A stretch of 64,000 nt of DNA from the NCBI GenBank assembly GCA_036365145.1, contig JAEOAD010000015.1, forward strand, positions 9,789,501 to 9,853,500, in the 5' to 3' direction. Shown piece after piece: positions 1 to 10,929 of this stretch (the stretch's first letter is position 1; each line of letters opens with the position of its first letter). The position numbers and the translations under genes are program-made. The DNA comes from Orientallactaga sibirica. Lineage: Eukaryota; Chordata; Mammalia; Rodentia; Dipodidae. Under the pieces are notes generated by a model. It saw only the letters and a program-made list of their open reading frames with translations, was not told the origin of the DNA and searched no databases.

Positions 1-345
1 CTGCTTCACAAAGCAGGAAGGGGATGAGATTTGGGCAACTATCTCTATTGTGACATAAGTCACCAAGTAAACTTGGACAAGTCACATTAGCTGGTGACTT
101 TGCATGGGAAGAGGTTTTGGAATATTGGGGCTAGTTTCAAATATCTGGGAAACTGCAAAGGTTCTTTGTTAGAGTATGTGCATGCTTTACATGTAACTTG
201 GCCAGACCAAGAAAGGAACAATGAAAAGGGGAGAAAGAGAAAGAAGATGGAATGTGAAGGCTATTCAGAATTTCTATACAGCCAAGACATTGTCTCACAG
301 TCCATCATATTTCCCACTCTGTTTGCTATGCTTCGTCTTACTGCA
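1..345. other. Unique sequence, no feature recognised
   Basis: No repeat family, exon-like structure or RNA gene is recognisable. Overlapping short open frames (94-351 and 221-481) have no familiar motif and the second runs into an LTR, so neither is called as a gene. Confidence 0.5.
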
Positions 346-669
346 TGCTGAGTTACCTCCCCCTTGCAGGGACAAAGACCCAACCAGACATAGCTTATGG
401 GAGGAGAGAGTTTATTTCAGGCTTACAGTTTATTTCAGGCTGGCTTCCTTTTTAGAAAATCCAACAAATAGAGGAAGGTAACAGCTAGAGTGCAAGCTGG
501 ATCAGAACATACCTTAGGGCTGGACTCAGGATCAGCATCCAGTAACACACCTCCTCCAGCAGGATTCTTCATAAGTCAGGGCTAAATGTTCCACCAACTC
601 AGGGCTAAATAAGAAACTTAATCACAAACATATAAGGTTATGGAGACATTTGCATTCAAAACCACGACA
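346..669 (-). mobile_element. MaLR-like solo LTR, rearranged
   Basis: Read on the minus strand it begins with a TGTCGTGGTTTTGAAT-like end at 669, and it shares the 'gtttatttcaggcttaca' block with the LTR at 44032-44421. This is the pattern of rodent ERVL-MaLR LTRs. The block is directly duplicated (410-423 and 428-441) and is followed by a 27-bp patch also found at 1604-1630, so the copy is internally rearranged. The left boundary is approximate. Confidence 0.55.
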
Positions 670-1136
670 CTCCACTAGATCCTTGCATTTGGCTAAAGAC
701 AGGGTCTTAATAGATGATCAAGGTCACCTTCTTGTTTGGTGATGGGGTCAATTCCTTGGGTGCTTCATTTATTTCTCATAATATTTTACTATCCTGAAAG
801 CTCCAAGATTTAACTATTTTATAGCAAAGCACATTTCTATCTTTTCTTACTCAGTCACTTTTACTTAGAGGGAAGTTCTTCTAAAGGCACTTGCTTAAAA
901 ATATAACAACACCATACTATAGCTTAAAATGATTCCTAATTTTCCTCTTTTTTCTTTCTTTTCTTTTAAAGAATTATACCGTTATTTCTACAAATGGGTG
1001 GTTGCGTTAACGTTCAAAAGGCCATGGCTAGCATTTAGGGTGAAAGACTTGAAACTTCATTAACTTTTACAAGTTTCATTAAGTTAGAAAAAATTACAGT
1101 AACAATTTGATTAAGTCCTATTATGAAAATACTTTT
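670..1136. other. AT-rich unique sequence
   Basis: No recognisable repeat or gene apart from short pyrimidine-rich runs near 945-970. Confidence 0.5.
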
Positions 1137-1151
1137 AAAATTATGATATTG

Positions 1152-1307
1152 GCCGGGCGTGGTGGCGCACGCCTTTAATCCCAGCACTTGGGAGGCAGAG
1201 GTAGGAGGATCACCATGAGTTCAAGGCCACCCTGAGACTACATAGTGAATTCCAGGTCAGCCTTAGCTAGAGTGAAACCCTACCTTGAAAAACCAAAAAA
1301 AAAAAAA
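1152..1307 (+). mobile_element. B1-like SINE (7SL-derived) with target-site duplication
   Basis: It carries the B1 start GCCGGGCGTGGTGGCGCACG, the 'cctttaatcccagcac' block and an A-rich 3' tail. A 15-bp duplication (aaaattatgatattg) flanks it at 1137-1151 and 1308-1322, showing insertion by L1-type target-primed reverse transcription. The well-kept start and intact duplication suggest a fairly young copy. Confidence 0.92.
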
Positions 1308-1340
1308 AAAATTATGATATTGTAGGCTTATATATCTTTC

Positions 1341-1479
1341 AATTTTTATTTTTGGTTTTTCAAGGTAAGGTCTCTCTTTAGCCTAAACTGACCTGGAATT
1401 CACTAGTAGTTTCAGGGTGACCAGGAAAGTCATGGTGATCCTCCTACCTGGGATTATAGGCATGCTCCACCACACCTGA
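1341..1479 (-). mobile_element. B1-like SINE, diverged
   Basis: It is the reverse complement of the B1 pattern: T-rich tail, 'ttcaaggtaaggtctc', 'tgacctggaattcac', 'gggattataggcatgc'. The segment between 'tcctacct' and 'gggatta' that other copies carry is deleted. Confidence 0.85.
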
Positions 1480-2798
1480 TTTATTGTAGCCATTTTTAGG
1501 GACCTTAATGACCTCAGTTGTCGTTAAGGCTCATAAAATGGCATCACTATTGTGAGGTTTTTCTAAATTTCTGCAGAAACACATTTGGATAAGCAGATTA
1601 ATTGGCTGGCTTCCTTTTTAGAAAATCCAAATTTTAGATTAATTAATATTCCCTATCTTTCACTCCAACTGTCATTTCATTTATCCTTGCATAAACCTGA
1701 GAGAGATAAAGAAAAACTGAGGAATCATTCAATTGGGATATTTTCTTCCTGATGACAACAAACATCATCAACCTCTGAACTATGTCCTGTAGGTCCCCAA
1801 GAACAGATGCTCATGACACTTGTACTGGGTGGTAGCTTTCATTCCTTGCCTCACACAGTCAGTGTACATTTTCTGTTTGAAAAGAATGATTTTAAGTTCT
1901 GGTCATGTTTCTCATGAGCATTTTGCAAACGTGTCCTGTGCTATTTGAACTTCATATTGAGAAGTCTTGGCTTGGGCATATTTTAATCAGTTAAGGTAAA
2001 TTGACAAATATTCTGGTGCCTTACTCCTTGTAATTTTATAATATTCTTTCTTTCAAATCTTCAATTTAAATAGTTATTTGTTAATGTTTTTTGATTTGTT
2101 TAAAAACCACAAACTTATCTGAAAAAATACTTCAAGAAGTAAGAAAAAGGCCAGGCAAATGTTATACTTTGTATGATCGAATAATTATTTTATCATACCA
2201 TCTATCCTTCTATACGAGAATGTAAGAAACAAGAGACAATTACTTTAAAATAGAGTTTTTCTTGATTTCTACAAGACTGAATCCTCTGATCTTTACATTC
2301 CAGATCAAAGCAGACACAAATGACTACACATATGATGATACAAAGTACTACGCTCAGGGCTATAAAAGGGAAATTCAGTAAGTGTTTAAGTATGTATGAT
2401 GTACCAGTCATGATCATTGATTTGGGGAGTCTGTGTGAACACAGTAGAGTCTTGGGCATCTTACAGTGAGGATGGAGTCATGCAAACAATTATAATTCCA
2501 TATGATAAAGGCTATTTAACAGGAAAGCAGGGCACAGATAAAGGATCATATCCTAGATTGGTCAAAAGTCCAGAAAACATGAGTAGTTTTCTTTAGAGGA
2601 AGAGAAAAGAAATGAAAATAATAGGTGAGGCAGGAAGCAAGTGCCTCCTGTGAGTGCCTTATGAGTTATGTTAAGAAATTAGATTTCATTTTGAAAGCAT
2701 GCAAAGTTACTGTAAAATCTTTAAGCAGAAGATAGGCATAGTTAGATATCTGAAAGAATATTCCTTATATAGTATGGAGATGGAATCAAAGAAGAAAC
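1480..2798. other. Unique AT-rich sequence
   Basis: No repeat or gene recognised. The 85-residue minus-strand open frame at 2202-2459 has a hydrophobic run but no recognised family and no supporting exon signals. Positions 1604-1630 are identical to 438-464. Confidence 0.5.
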
Positions 2799-4236
2799 TG
2801 TTGTAGTCAGGTTCACATTGCTGGCAGAAATCACCCAACCAAGAGCAGCTTTTGGGGGAAAATGGTTTATTTTGGCTTATAGAATCAAGGGGAAGCCCAT
2901 GATGGCAGGGGAAAATGATGGTATGAGCGGAGGATGGACATCACCCCCTGGCCAACATGAGGTGAACAACAGGAACAGGACAGTGTGCCAAATAATGGCA
3001 AGGTGAAATTGCCTATAATACCGATAAGCCTACCCTCAACAATACACTGCCTCCAAGAGGGGTTAACTCCCAAATCTCTATGAGCTGGGAACCTAGTATC
3101 TAGAACATCTATATTTATGGGGACACCTGAATCAAACCACCACATTCTGCCTCTGGCCCCCATAAACTGATAACCAAACATGATATAAAATATAATGCAC
3201 TCAGTCCAACTTTAAAAGTCCCATAGTTTTATCAATCCCAATGATGTTCAAACATCCCCATAATCCAAGGTCTTTTAACTGAGCCATAACACCACCACCC
3301 CCCCAAAAAACCCCATAATGGCACAGAATAAACACTCATAATGCAAAAGATGGCATTGGGCATAGCAAAGAAATATTCAACCAATACAAGATTTAAACAG
3401 GGCAAACATCAAACTCTATAGCTCCAAGTCCAACAACTCTAGTCAGTGACAAATCTCCAAGTCCAATAATTCTAACCAGCAATAAGTCTTGGAGTTCCAA
3501 ATCTGCCCCTCCGACAAGACTACTCATAGTCCTGGAAAACTTCATCCAGGGCTGACAGCTTTCCTTAGTAGCCATCTCATGGTCCCAGCATCTTCCACTG
3601 GGTCTCCACTGCAACCCACAGTTCATCCTCACCATTCCATTGGGTCTCCATGCAGGCATCCAGCAAACCTGCTTCACACTGCCCATGGCCATTTCTAAAA
3701 CACAAGACTGAATTGCAGACTTAATGACCCTCTCTTTCCTTCATTTCTTATATTCCACACTACCAGGTAGAGTGCCAATTTGTTAATCCAGGGGGAAATG
3801 AAGCAGACTTTGAAGACTAGGACACTCCTTGAGCACTCAGGCTCCTTCAAAAGAGTCTGCATTCTTCCTATTGCCCCAGTGCAGGTCAGCTGGCCCAATC
3901 TCACAGGTTGTAATTTCTCATGTCCATCAAGCTGTACTTATAGCAATGGAAGGTGTCTCTTGGGCCAATATTTCAAACCCTTCCACATTCCTCTTGAAAA
4001 TCGGCTCCAAAAGGCCAAAGCCACATAGTCAGGTGTCTAGCAGCAATGCCACTCTCAGTACCAACTTTACTGTTGCAGTCAGGTTCATATTGCTGGCAGA
4101 AATCACCTGACAAAGAGCAGATGGGGGGTGGGTGACTTACATATTCAAGGGGAAGCCCATGATGGCAGGGAAAAATGATTGCATGAGCAGAGTGTGGACA
4201 TCACCCCTAGCCAACATAAGGTGGATAAAGGAACAG
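2799..4236 (-). mobile_element. MaLR-like non-autonomous LTR retrotransposon, truncated
   Basis: Two related LTRs in the same orientation flank about 930 bp. The downstream LTR in element sense is 2799-3144 (346 bp, TGTGGTGGTTTGATTC... to ...CAACA). The other starts at 4071 and breaks off near 4236. The 'tgttg(t/c)agtcaggttca(c/t)attgctggcag' edge is shared by both. The internal region carries no long open frame and reads like MaLR internal sequence (accessory, non-coding). A primer-binding-site-like sequence sits just inside the 5' LTR. The family assignment rests on recognition of the layout. Confidence 0.75.
4049..4063 (-). promoter_or_regulatory. Primer-binding-site-like sequence of MaLR element
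   Basis: The minus strand reads TGGTACTGAGAGTGG, seven bases inside the 5' LTR boundary at 4071. It is close to the complement of the 3' end of a leucine tRNA (TGGTACCAGGAGTGGG, from memory), the primer class that gives ERVL its name. The same position in the element at 29410-31544 carries a closer match. Confidence 0.55.
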
Positions 4237-4564
4237 GATGAAGGCAGGGGATTGCAGTGAGCATGTATATACTAGGGACCCCCATTCATGCCAATACCTA
4301 ACGGATATTGAGATGAAGGAAAAATCACTGAGAGGTCCACAGTGGATAACCTACTATGAATGTACATAGAAACCTGAGAAGGATGCACCCCATCATTGAC
4401 AGTGCACCACACTTAACCAAGCACCAAAAGAGCAACACTCCTCAATACCAAAATTAATACACATAGAAATAACATATTTTCCTGCACGTCTAATGATTTA
4501 CTCACCTGTTCTGGAAAAGAAGCAGCTCTACCTGAGATCAGATATGAGTTAAAAATTTCTATCC
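4237..4564. other. Unique sequence
   Basis: No recognisable feature beyond a possible continuation of degraded MaLR sequence. Confidence 0.4.
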
Positions 4565-4786
4565 CAGGCCCACAGACATGGCTCAATTGTTAAAGGTGTT
4601 TGTTTGCAAAGCCTTCTGGCCTGGGTTTCAGTTCCGCAGTACCCACGTGAAACCAGATGCACAAAGTGGTGCATGCATCTGGAGCTTGTTTGCAACTGCA
4701 AGAGGCCCTGGCATACCCATGCCCAAGTGTTTTCTCTCTCTCTCTTTCTCTCCTTCTCTCCACAAATAAATAAAGATATTTTAAAA
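4565..4786 (+). mobile_element. tRNA-headed SINE
   Basis: It follows the window's common SINE: 'acatggctcaattgttaaagg' head, 'ttgcaaagcc', 'ccagatgcacaaagtggtgc', 'tctggagcttgtttgca', a CT run, then AAATAAATAAA. The head is diverged from consensus, so this is an older copy. Confidence 0.88.
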
Positions 4787-4984
4787 ATCCTCTCCCTGTC
4801 AGTGTGGCAAGAACTGTGATATTAGAACAGTCATATGAACTTAGACTTTCTTCATCCACAGAATGAAAATAATCCAAGGTAGGACTGTTGCACAGCTTAC
4901 ATATAGAGATTGCCCAGCACTCTGTACTATATATTTTAAGTAATTTATTTGTTTAAATATTTATTTATTAAATATTTATTTATT

Positions 4985-5330
4985 TTGTTTATATTATTCT
5001 AATTTTACATTCATATTGGTGATTCCATTATCCTCCTCCCTGTCCTCCCCCCTCCAAAGGGACCCTCATTAATGGGGAATGTGGGTCATGCACTGTGGGG
5101 GTAGTCAAAAATTATGGGGGATAGGCCAAGACTCTGTGTATAATGACCCAACTTGTGGCTCTAACACTCTTTCCTCCCCCTCTTCTATGAATTTTCCTGA
5201 ACCACATTGGGATCATTTTAGTTCTACTTCAGTGGTGAGGTTTTGGGAGCCTCTGTGTCTCTGGATATCTGATTTAGTAGGAGCTGGATGTTCTCTGTGT
5301 TTATCTCCATACTATATTTTTATGCTTGTT
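4985..5330 (-). mobile_element. L1 3' UTR fragment
   Basis: Its reverse complement matches the L1 3' UTRs at 16250-16600 and 41280-41620, including the 'ccacaagttgggtcattat' and 'gaggaagagtgttag' blocks. No ORF2 sequence remains. It is a 5'-truncated L1 tail. Confidence 0.8.
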
Positions 5331-5703
5331 GACAAATGTCTGTTGTATCTGACTATATTATTATTCTAGGTACCTAGAAGTTTAACATCAGGGAGACCAC
5401 TAAGTAATCTAATTGCTGGCTTGGTATCTCTAAGTCTATATGTGAGATTCCATTAAGATACAGTCATCATTAATTTAAAAAATAAGGAGTGGAGTTTGAG
5501 AGTAAGTCTTTATAAAGTGAGTTCCAACATTAGAAGACTGACTGTCCTGACTGTAGAGAACTCAAAGGCAGTCAGTCATGACACTGTCTGTGTGCAGAGC
5601 TTGTTACTAAGCCCTGGTAATGGGAGAAAGCCAAACAAAGGAAAGAAAAAAGTGACAGTGCTAGAAACTGTGTCTTGTTGGGGAAAACCTGATAACTCCC
5701 CCC
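5331..5703. other. Unique sequence
   Basis: No recognised feature. The open frame at 5496-5738 has no family signature and runs into the next SINE. Confidence 0.45.
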
Positions 5704-5718
5704 AAAAAAGGGTCTTTA

Positions 5719-5893
5719 GGGAAGGAGACATGGCTTAGCAGTGAAGGCACTTGCCTGCAAAGCCAAAGGACCCAGGTCCAATTGCCCAGGACCCACTTAA
5801 ATCCAGATGCAGAGGGTGGCACATGCATCAAGTTCATTTGCAGCAGCTAGATGCCCTGGTATGCCCAATCCCCCCCCTTTCTCTCTCTGCCTA

Positions 5894-5942
<49 letters not shown>

Positions 5943-5963
5943 TTCATGTAAATAAATAAATTT
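5719..5963 (+). mobile_element. tRNA-headed SINE, first of a tandem pair
   Basis: It has a complete head ('acatggcttagcagtgaaggc'), body ('ccagatgcagagggtggcac'), a long CT tract (5878-5944) and an AAATAAATAAATTT tail. It is flanked by 'aaaagggtcttta' at 5704-5718 and 5964-5976. Confidence 0.93.
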
Positions 5964-5976
5964 AAAAGGGTCTTTA

Positions 5977-6196
5977 AGGGTTGGGGAAGTGACTTAGCAG
6001 TTAAGGTGTTTGCCTGCAAAGCCTAAGGACCCAAGTTCAATTCCCCAAGACCCAAGTAAGCCAGATGCACAAGGGGACACATGCATCTGGAGTTTGTTTG
6101 CAATGGCACACCCATTCTCTCTTTGTCTGTCTCCTTTATCTCCCTCTCTCTCAAATAAATAAATAAAATATTTAAAAATAAAAAACATAAACAAAT
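5977..6196 (+). mobile_element. tRNA-headed SINE, second of a tandem pair
   Basis: Same orientation and family as the preceding copy, which ends only about 13 bases upstream. It is flanked by 'aaaagggtctt' at 5964-5976 and 6197-6207, so two insertions share one target sequence. Confidence 0.93.
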
Positions 6197-6354
6197 AAAA
6201 GGGTCTTCAAATCTCTCGAGTCACATAGTAATTAACAAAAGTTAACTAGTCAAGATTTTTTTAAGGAAGCAGTGGAAGAATAGATAAATTTATACAATCT
6301 TATTTCACTCATTCTTTTCTCTCCAGAGGTTATGCACAAGGTAGGTCAGACTTC

Positions 6355-6460
6355 TGATCTGAATTCAGCCACTGTTAAGTTGTGTTCTTGAACATGATAT
6401 GTACTATGTCTAGATTTGTTTCCTCACCTATAAAATGAAGATAAAAATACTTTATAGAGC
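6355..6460 (+). mobile_element. MIR-like ancient SINE fragment
   Basis: 'gtgttcttgaacatgatatg' followed by 'tttgtttcctcacctataaaatgaagataaaaatac' has the MIR core layout ('...cctcatctgtaaaatggggataat...'). This is an old mammal-wide fragment. Confidence 0.6.
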
Positions 6461-6470
6461 ATACATACTC

Positions 6471-7020
6471 TTTGGGGAGATAACTCAGTCAGTAAAGTGT
6501 TTGTCTTACAAGCCTGAGGACAGCAGTTCCATCTCCAGAAGCTATGTGCAATATCAGGGCATGGTGATACACTCCAGTAATCCAAGCTGGGGAGTGGAGA
6601 AAGTTGGATACCCAGGGCTTGCTCGCCAGCCATTCTAGCCTAATTGGCGAGTTCAATTGGTGACTCATAAAAAGTGAATTGTGGGGCTGGAGAGATGGCT
6701 TAGCGGTTAAACGCTTGCCTATGAAGCCTAAGGACCCCGGTTCGAGGCTCGCTCCTCCAGGACCCAAGTAAGCCAGATGCACAAGGGGGTGCATGCATCT
6801 GGAGTTCGTTTGCAGTGGCTGGAGGCCCTGGCGCACCCATTCTCTCTCTCTCTCTACCTGCCTATTTCTGTATCTGTCTCTCTCAAATAAATAAATAAAT
6901 AATAAAATATTTAAAAAATTATTTTAAAAAAAAGTGAATTGTGTTAATGAAGATTATACCCAAGGTTGTCCTGGGCCTCCATATGCATAGGTCCACCCGT
7001 AAACACACACACACACACAA
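6471..7020 (+). mobile_element. B3-like SINE split by a younger SINE
   Basis: It has a B2/B3-type head ('gataactcagtcagtaaagtg'), 'gcttgctcgccagccattctagcc' and a CA-rich 3' end, which is the B3 pattern of rodents. It is interrupted at 6684-6928 by a tRNA-headed SINE with duplicated flanks, so the B3 copy is the older of the two. Confidence 0.75.
6684..6928 (+). mobile_element. tRNA-headed SINE with 15-bp target-site duplication
   Basis: This is a near-consensus copy: 'ggctggagagatggcttagc', B-box-like 'ggttcgaggctc', 'ccagatgcacaagggggtgc', CT run and (AAAT)n. The flank aaaaagtgaattgtg is present at 6669-6683 and 6929-6943 without a mismatch. This is one of the best-preserved copies in the window. 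Confidence 0.95.
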
Positions 7021-7464
7021 CAGATATACACACATTTACATATGCAATTGCATAAGGAGCATACATAAAATAATATATGCAAAGTGATAAGAATAATCCT
7101 TGGGCATTATAAGAACTCAATTTTTTTTATAATGAGTTCAGCAATGTTTAATAATGAACAGAGTAACTGATCCCCTTTGACCACGTGCACTATGACTGTG
7201 TGCCCTCAGGTCTCCTTCCCCATACTCTCATCCCTACATTGCTCCTACTCTCAGCTACTATCAGGCCACCTGGCGGTGAGCTTCATGAGAAGCAGTCATT
7301 TTCTGCCCCAAACAGTGACACAAAAGTCCAAAAGCACATCAGAAGCAACACCTGGGCAATGTTCCCTGTTCTGTCATTTGTGAACCCTATCACCCTATAC
7401 ATTTAATTCCTATAAGTGTACTGCCAGGTGTGCAACAGGAAAAGAAACACCCCATCTCCACAGG
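7021..7464. other. Unique sequence
   Basis: No recognised repeat. Open frames at 7177-7383 and 7185-7406 overlap in different frames and show no family motif. Confidence 0.45.
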
Positions 7465-7560
7465 GCCATAAGAAGAATATGAGACAATATCTGTGTAAAT
7501 GTGCTCTGGAAGCTGAGCAGTTGAATGAGGAAGTCATTGTTATTATTATCCAGGAACACA
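7465..7560 (+). mobile_element. MIR-like fragment
   Basis: 'aatatgagacaatatctgtg', 'aatgtgctctgg' and a 'ttgttattattat' end match the 3' half of MIR. Diverged and short. Confidence 0.5.
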
Positions 7561-7907
7561 ACATCTGCTCTTTTCTGTTTTTTATCATGCTACCTCAGAG
7601 CATGCTGCTGGAAAAGGCACTGGAACAATCTGGTGCATCAAAGAAAAAAGCTGCATTTGATTCTTTTCATATTTTTATATTGAAATAATTGTAGACTCTC
7701 AAGAAATGTAACACTGATTCATATAGACAGACTCTTTATACTCACCACTTACCTTCCAATGACAGTGACAACTTACATGAACATAGTACATTACTTACTA
7801 ACTCCAAGAAATGGAGACTCACAGATTTAAAAATAAATAATATTGTAAAATAACAAGAAGAAAATGGAGTGAATAAACCAGAAACATAGATAAAAATTAA
7901 TAAATTT
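7561..7907. other. Unique AT-rich sequence
   Basis: Nothing recognised. Confidence 0.45.
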
Positions 7908-8056
7908 GCCGGGCGTGGTAGCGCACGTCTTTAATCCCAGCACTCGGGAGGCAGAGGTAGAAGGATCACTGTGAATTTGAGGCCACCCTGAGACTACAAA
8001 GTTAATTTCAGGTCAGCCTGGACCAGAATGGTGAGACCCTACCTCAAAAAAATATA
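7908..8056 (+). mobile_element. B1-like SINE
   Basis: Full-length B1 layout from GCCGGGCGTGGTAGCGCACG through 'gaggccaccctgagactac' to 'gtgagaccctacctc' and an A-rich tail. Confidence 0.92.
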
Positions 8057-8182
8057 TTTTTATAATCTAAATAAAAACTTAAAATGATTTTATATATATG
8101 TATGTGTATATATATCAGAATTTCTGGAAAATGGACCCCAGTAATATTTCCTCCAAAGTCTAATGATAAAAAAGACAAACTT

Positions 8183-8385
8183 GGGGCTCAAGAGATGGCT
8201 TAGCTGTTAAGGCACTTGCCTGTAAAGCCAAAGGACCCAGGTTCAATTCCCCAGGACCCATGTAAGTCAGATGCACAAGATGGTACATACATCTGGACTT
8301 CTTTTGCAGTGGCCAGGCCCTGATGAGCCCATTCACTCTCTCTCAAATAAATAACTAAATGAATGAATAAATAAATAAAATTATC
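8183..8385 (+). mobile_element. tRNA-headed SINE with 15-bp target-site duplication
   Basis: Head 'ggggctcaagagatggctta', body and (AAATAA)n tail as in other copies. The flank aaaaaagacaaactt is present at 8168-8182 and 8386-8400. Confidence 0.95.
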
Positions 8386-8615
8386 AAAAAAGACAAACTT
8401 TTATAGAAAAATGACCAATTGCATGCCATCAGTTCAGTGACTAGGTTTCAAATGAGGAGAGATACCACATTTGAGGCCATAGCACAGGCACTCAAAAAGA
8501 CATTCAACTGTAGTATAACCAAATCATTCCAATTAAAGCAAGGATTTTAAAAATAAAGGATCTTGGTAGAGATCAAAGAGCTTGATTAAACAGGATTTTT
8601 GCAAGATCAAGAGAA

Positions 8616-8850
8616 GCAAATGCAGGTTTCAGAGATGTCTTAGCAGTTAAGGTGCTTGCCTGCAAAGCCAAAGGACCCAGGTTCAATCCCCCAGGACCCA
8701 CATAAGCCAAATGCATGAGGTGGCACATGCATCTGGAGTTTATTTGCAGTGGCTAAGGACTCTGGCATGCCCATTCTCTATACACTTTCTCTCTCTCTCC
8801 CTCTCTCTCTCTTTCTCTCTCTCTCAAATAAATAAATACAAAAATTAAAA
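8616..8850 (+). mobile_element. tRNA-headed SINE
   Basis: Complete head, 'cccaggttcaatcccccag' B-box region, 'tctggagtttatttgcagtg', CT tract and AAATAAATA tail. Confidence 0.92.
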
Positions 8851-8904
8851 ATAAAGAGCAGCAGATGTCCCATACACTAATAGAAGGAGATAAAACAGAT
8901 ACAA

Positions 8905-9180
8905 TTTTTTGGAGGGCAATTTGGGAATGCATATCTCAGTATAAACTATCCATTCTCTTTTGATTCAGGATTTCTATATATGTATTGTCTTAATATACTA
9001 GAAGATAGGAATTTAAGGCACATAGAACTCATTTTAACATTAATGTACAAACTTATAAATAATCTATTAGTAATGGACTGGTTTTTATAAATCATGGAAA
9101 ATCAAATAAGTTCCATGAAACTCATAAAACAATGAAATGGTTTCCTATGAACAGAAAATGATTTCAAAGTTATATTAAGT
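8905..9180 (+). mobile_element. Ancient L1 ORF2 3' fragment
   Basis: 'ggcaatttgggaatgcatat', 'ggatttctatatatgtat' and 'taatggactggtttttataaatcatgg' follow the order of the conserved C-terminal end of ORF2 in old mammalian L1s. No frame is open. Confidence 0.55.
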
Positions 9181-9245
9181 ATAACAGTGTGTACGTGTAT
9201 TCCCTTCTACTTGGAAGACTAAGGTAGAAAAATCACCAACCCTGG

Positions 9246-9420
9246 TGAGATGGTTTGAATACAAATGTTCCCCATAGCTTCAGGTATTTTTGATTAAGCT
9301 TCCTACTTATTCACAAGCTGGTGGCATCTTTGGGAGGTGAAGCTTTGCTGTAGGACATGCATTGCTATGGGGAAACTTAGGGTAGAAGAGTCCAGCTCTA
9401 CTGTGTGTTCAACTTCTTGA
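9246..9420 (+). mobile_element. Diverged MaLR-like LTR fragment
   Basis: 'gagatggtttgaatacaaat', 'gttccccatagcttcaggta' and 'gctggtggcatctttgggagg' resemble the 5' part of MaLR-type LTRs. The 3' part is missing. Confidence 0.4.
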
Positions 9421-9427
9421 CCAAAGG

Positions 9428-9757
9428 TATTTTTAAAATTTTATTTATTTATATGATGTGTGTGTATGTGTAGGTCAGTGAACAACCCCAAGGTGTTTGT
9501 ACTCCACTTTCTTTAAGACAGGGTCTCTTGCTGCTACAAAGAAACTTCAAGACTGTAAAGGAATGTCAGACTAGCTGGCTCATGAACATCAGATTCTCCT
9601 GGCTCTGCCTCCCACTATCTGGGCCACATTGGTATCAAGGATGCATGATCCACTTTGCATTGAGCTTTATGTGGGTTCTGGAGAATCAAACCTGGGCTGG
9701 CATGCTTTGCAAGCAAGACTTTTTTTTTAATCACTCAACTACCTCCCCGGCCCCTGA
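9428..9757 (-). mobile_element. B4-like SINE
   Basis: It reads as the reverse complement of the rodent B4 type: 'gtgtgtgtatgtgtaggtca', 'agacagggtctcttgctgc', 'tggctctgcctccc', 'tttatgtgggttctgg', then 'caagcaag' and 'cctccccggcccc'. The open frame at 9528-9806 lies mainly within it and is not a gene. Confidence 0.7.
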
Positions 9758-10039
9758 ACATCAATTAGTCATCCAGAAGTGGTTGTGTTCTTCATACTTT
9801 CTATGAAATAAGGTTCTTCTTAAAAGTGAAGTGGAAACATTCTAAATGTTATGCAACTTGAAATCATTTTATTTATGAAGTTTTTGCACTTTATTACTCA
9901 TATAACATTATAGCAATAGTGTAGCTCCCTGCCTTCTATCTTGCATACTCACTCACTCAATTTATGTGAACTTTAAAAATTCTAATCTTACAATTAACTA
10001 TATTGACTAAAGTTGTCTTTTGTCAATGTAAAAATTTCT
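9758..10039. other. Unique AT-rich sequence
   Basis: Nothing recognised. Confidence 0.4.
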
Positions 10040-10150
10040 TCACAGAGAGCTTAGATTGTCTGGGCAGGTACTGTTTTCAATCTTTGTATACCTAGCATAG
10101 TATAGAACACAAAGAAATTAATTTCCATTTACTGAATGAAGCACTCATTT
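10040..10150 (+). mobile_element. L2-like 3' end fragment
   Basis: 'gtctgggcaggtactgttt', 'ctttgtatacctagcatag' and 'tttactgaatgaagcactc' follow the L2 3' end order. Short and diverged. Confidence 0.45.
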
Positions 10151-10929
10151 ACTCAAATACACTTGCTACAATTGGATTTAACAATAACATTCCCAGGGGT
10201 GACCTAGTCTCCCATTCCAACCTAATCTGTCATTTCATAAACCAAACTATTGATGCTGTTAGCCTTCAACTTTAACCCAATTCACAACACAAACCCTAGA
10301 AAAAGCAACAAAACTAATGAGATTATCAAGCAAATGACACAGCTATCACAGTGTGGAATGTTTTATGGAAACAATATATTACTGCTAGAAAATAAATATG
10401 AGCACGTTTTCTAAGATTTCACCATGCATCTACAACTACATGCATGTGGCAAGTTTTTGTTTGGTGTTTGGGCTGCTTAAGGCATTTGTCTGGCAAAGGC
10501 ACCGTATGGCCTAATTGCTATAGTCCATTTGCCTTACCCCTAAGAATCCATGGCTTCCTGCTTTGTTACTTTCTCCCAGTAAAACAGAACCATGACACAG
10601 AACCTGAACTCAACCCAATTCTAGAACTTGTATGTTGCAATAAAAGGAGGAAATGCCTTGCATACTTGAAATATAACTGAAATATCCAGTTTGGCCAGAG
10701 CTAGAAAGTTCACTTTGATGTCACCAAGTCACCACTAATAAGAGAAATAATGTCTCTGTATCACCAAGGATGTTTCCTTATTTCTAAAAGGGACTCACAG
10801 GGCCTTAGAGGAGGCCAACCCTTCCAATCTCTTACTAGCTTAATGGCTAGTCACCACTCACCCTCCCCAGGCACATCATGTATGAGACAATTGAATAGTC
10901 CACTAACTTAGCTCTACTTAATGAACTAA
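10151..10929. other. Unique sequence
   Basis: No recognised repeat. The 78-residue open frame at 10444-10680 lacks any known motif and is not called. Confidence 0.45.

Noticed and set aside
6684..6760. SINE head as a tRNA gene
   Set aside because: A- and B-box-like sequences are present but the cloverleaf cannot be completed and the unit continues into the SINE body.
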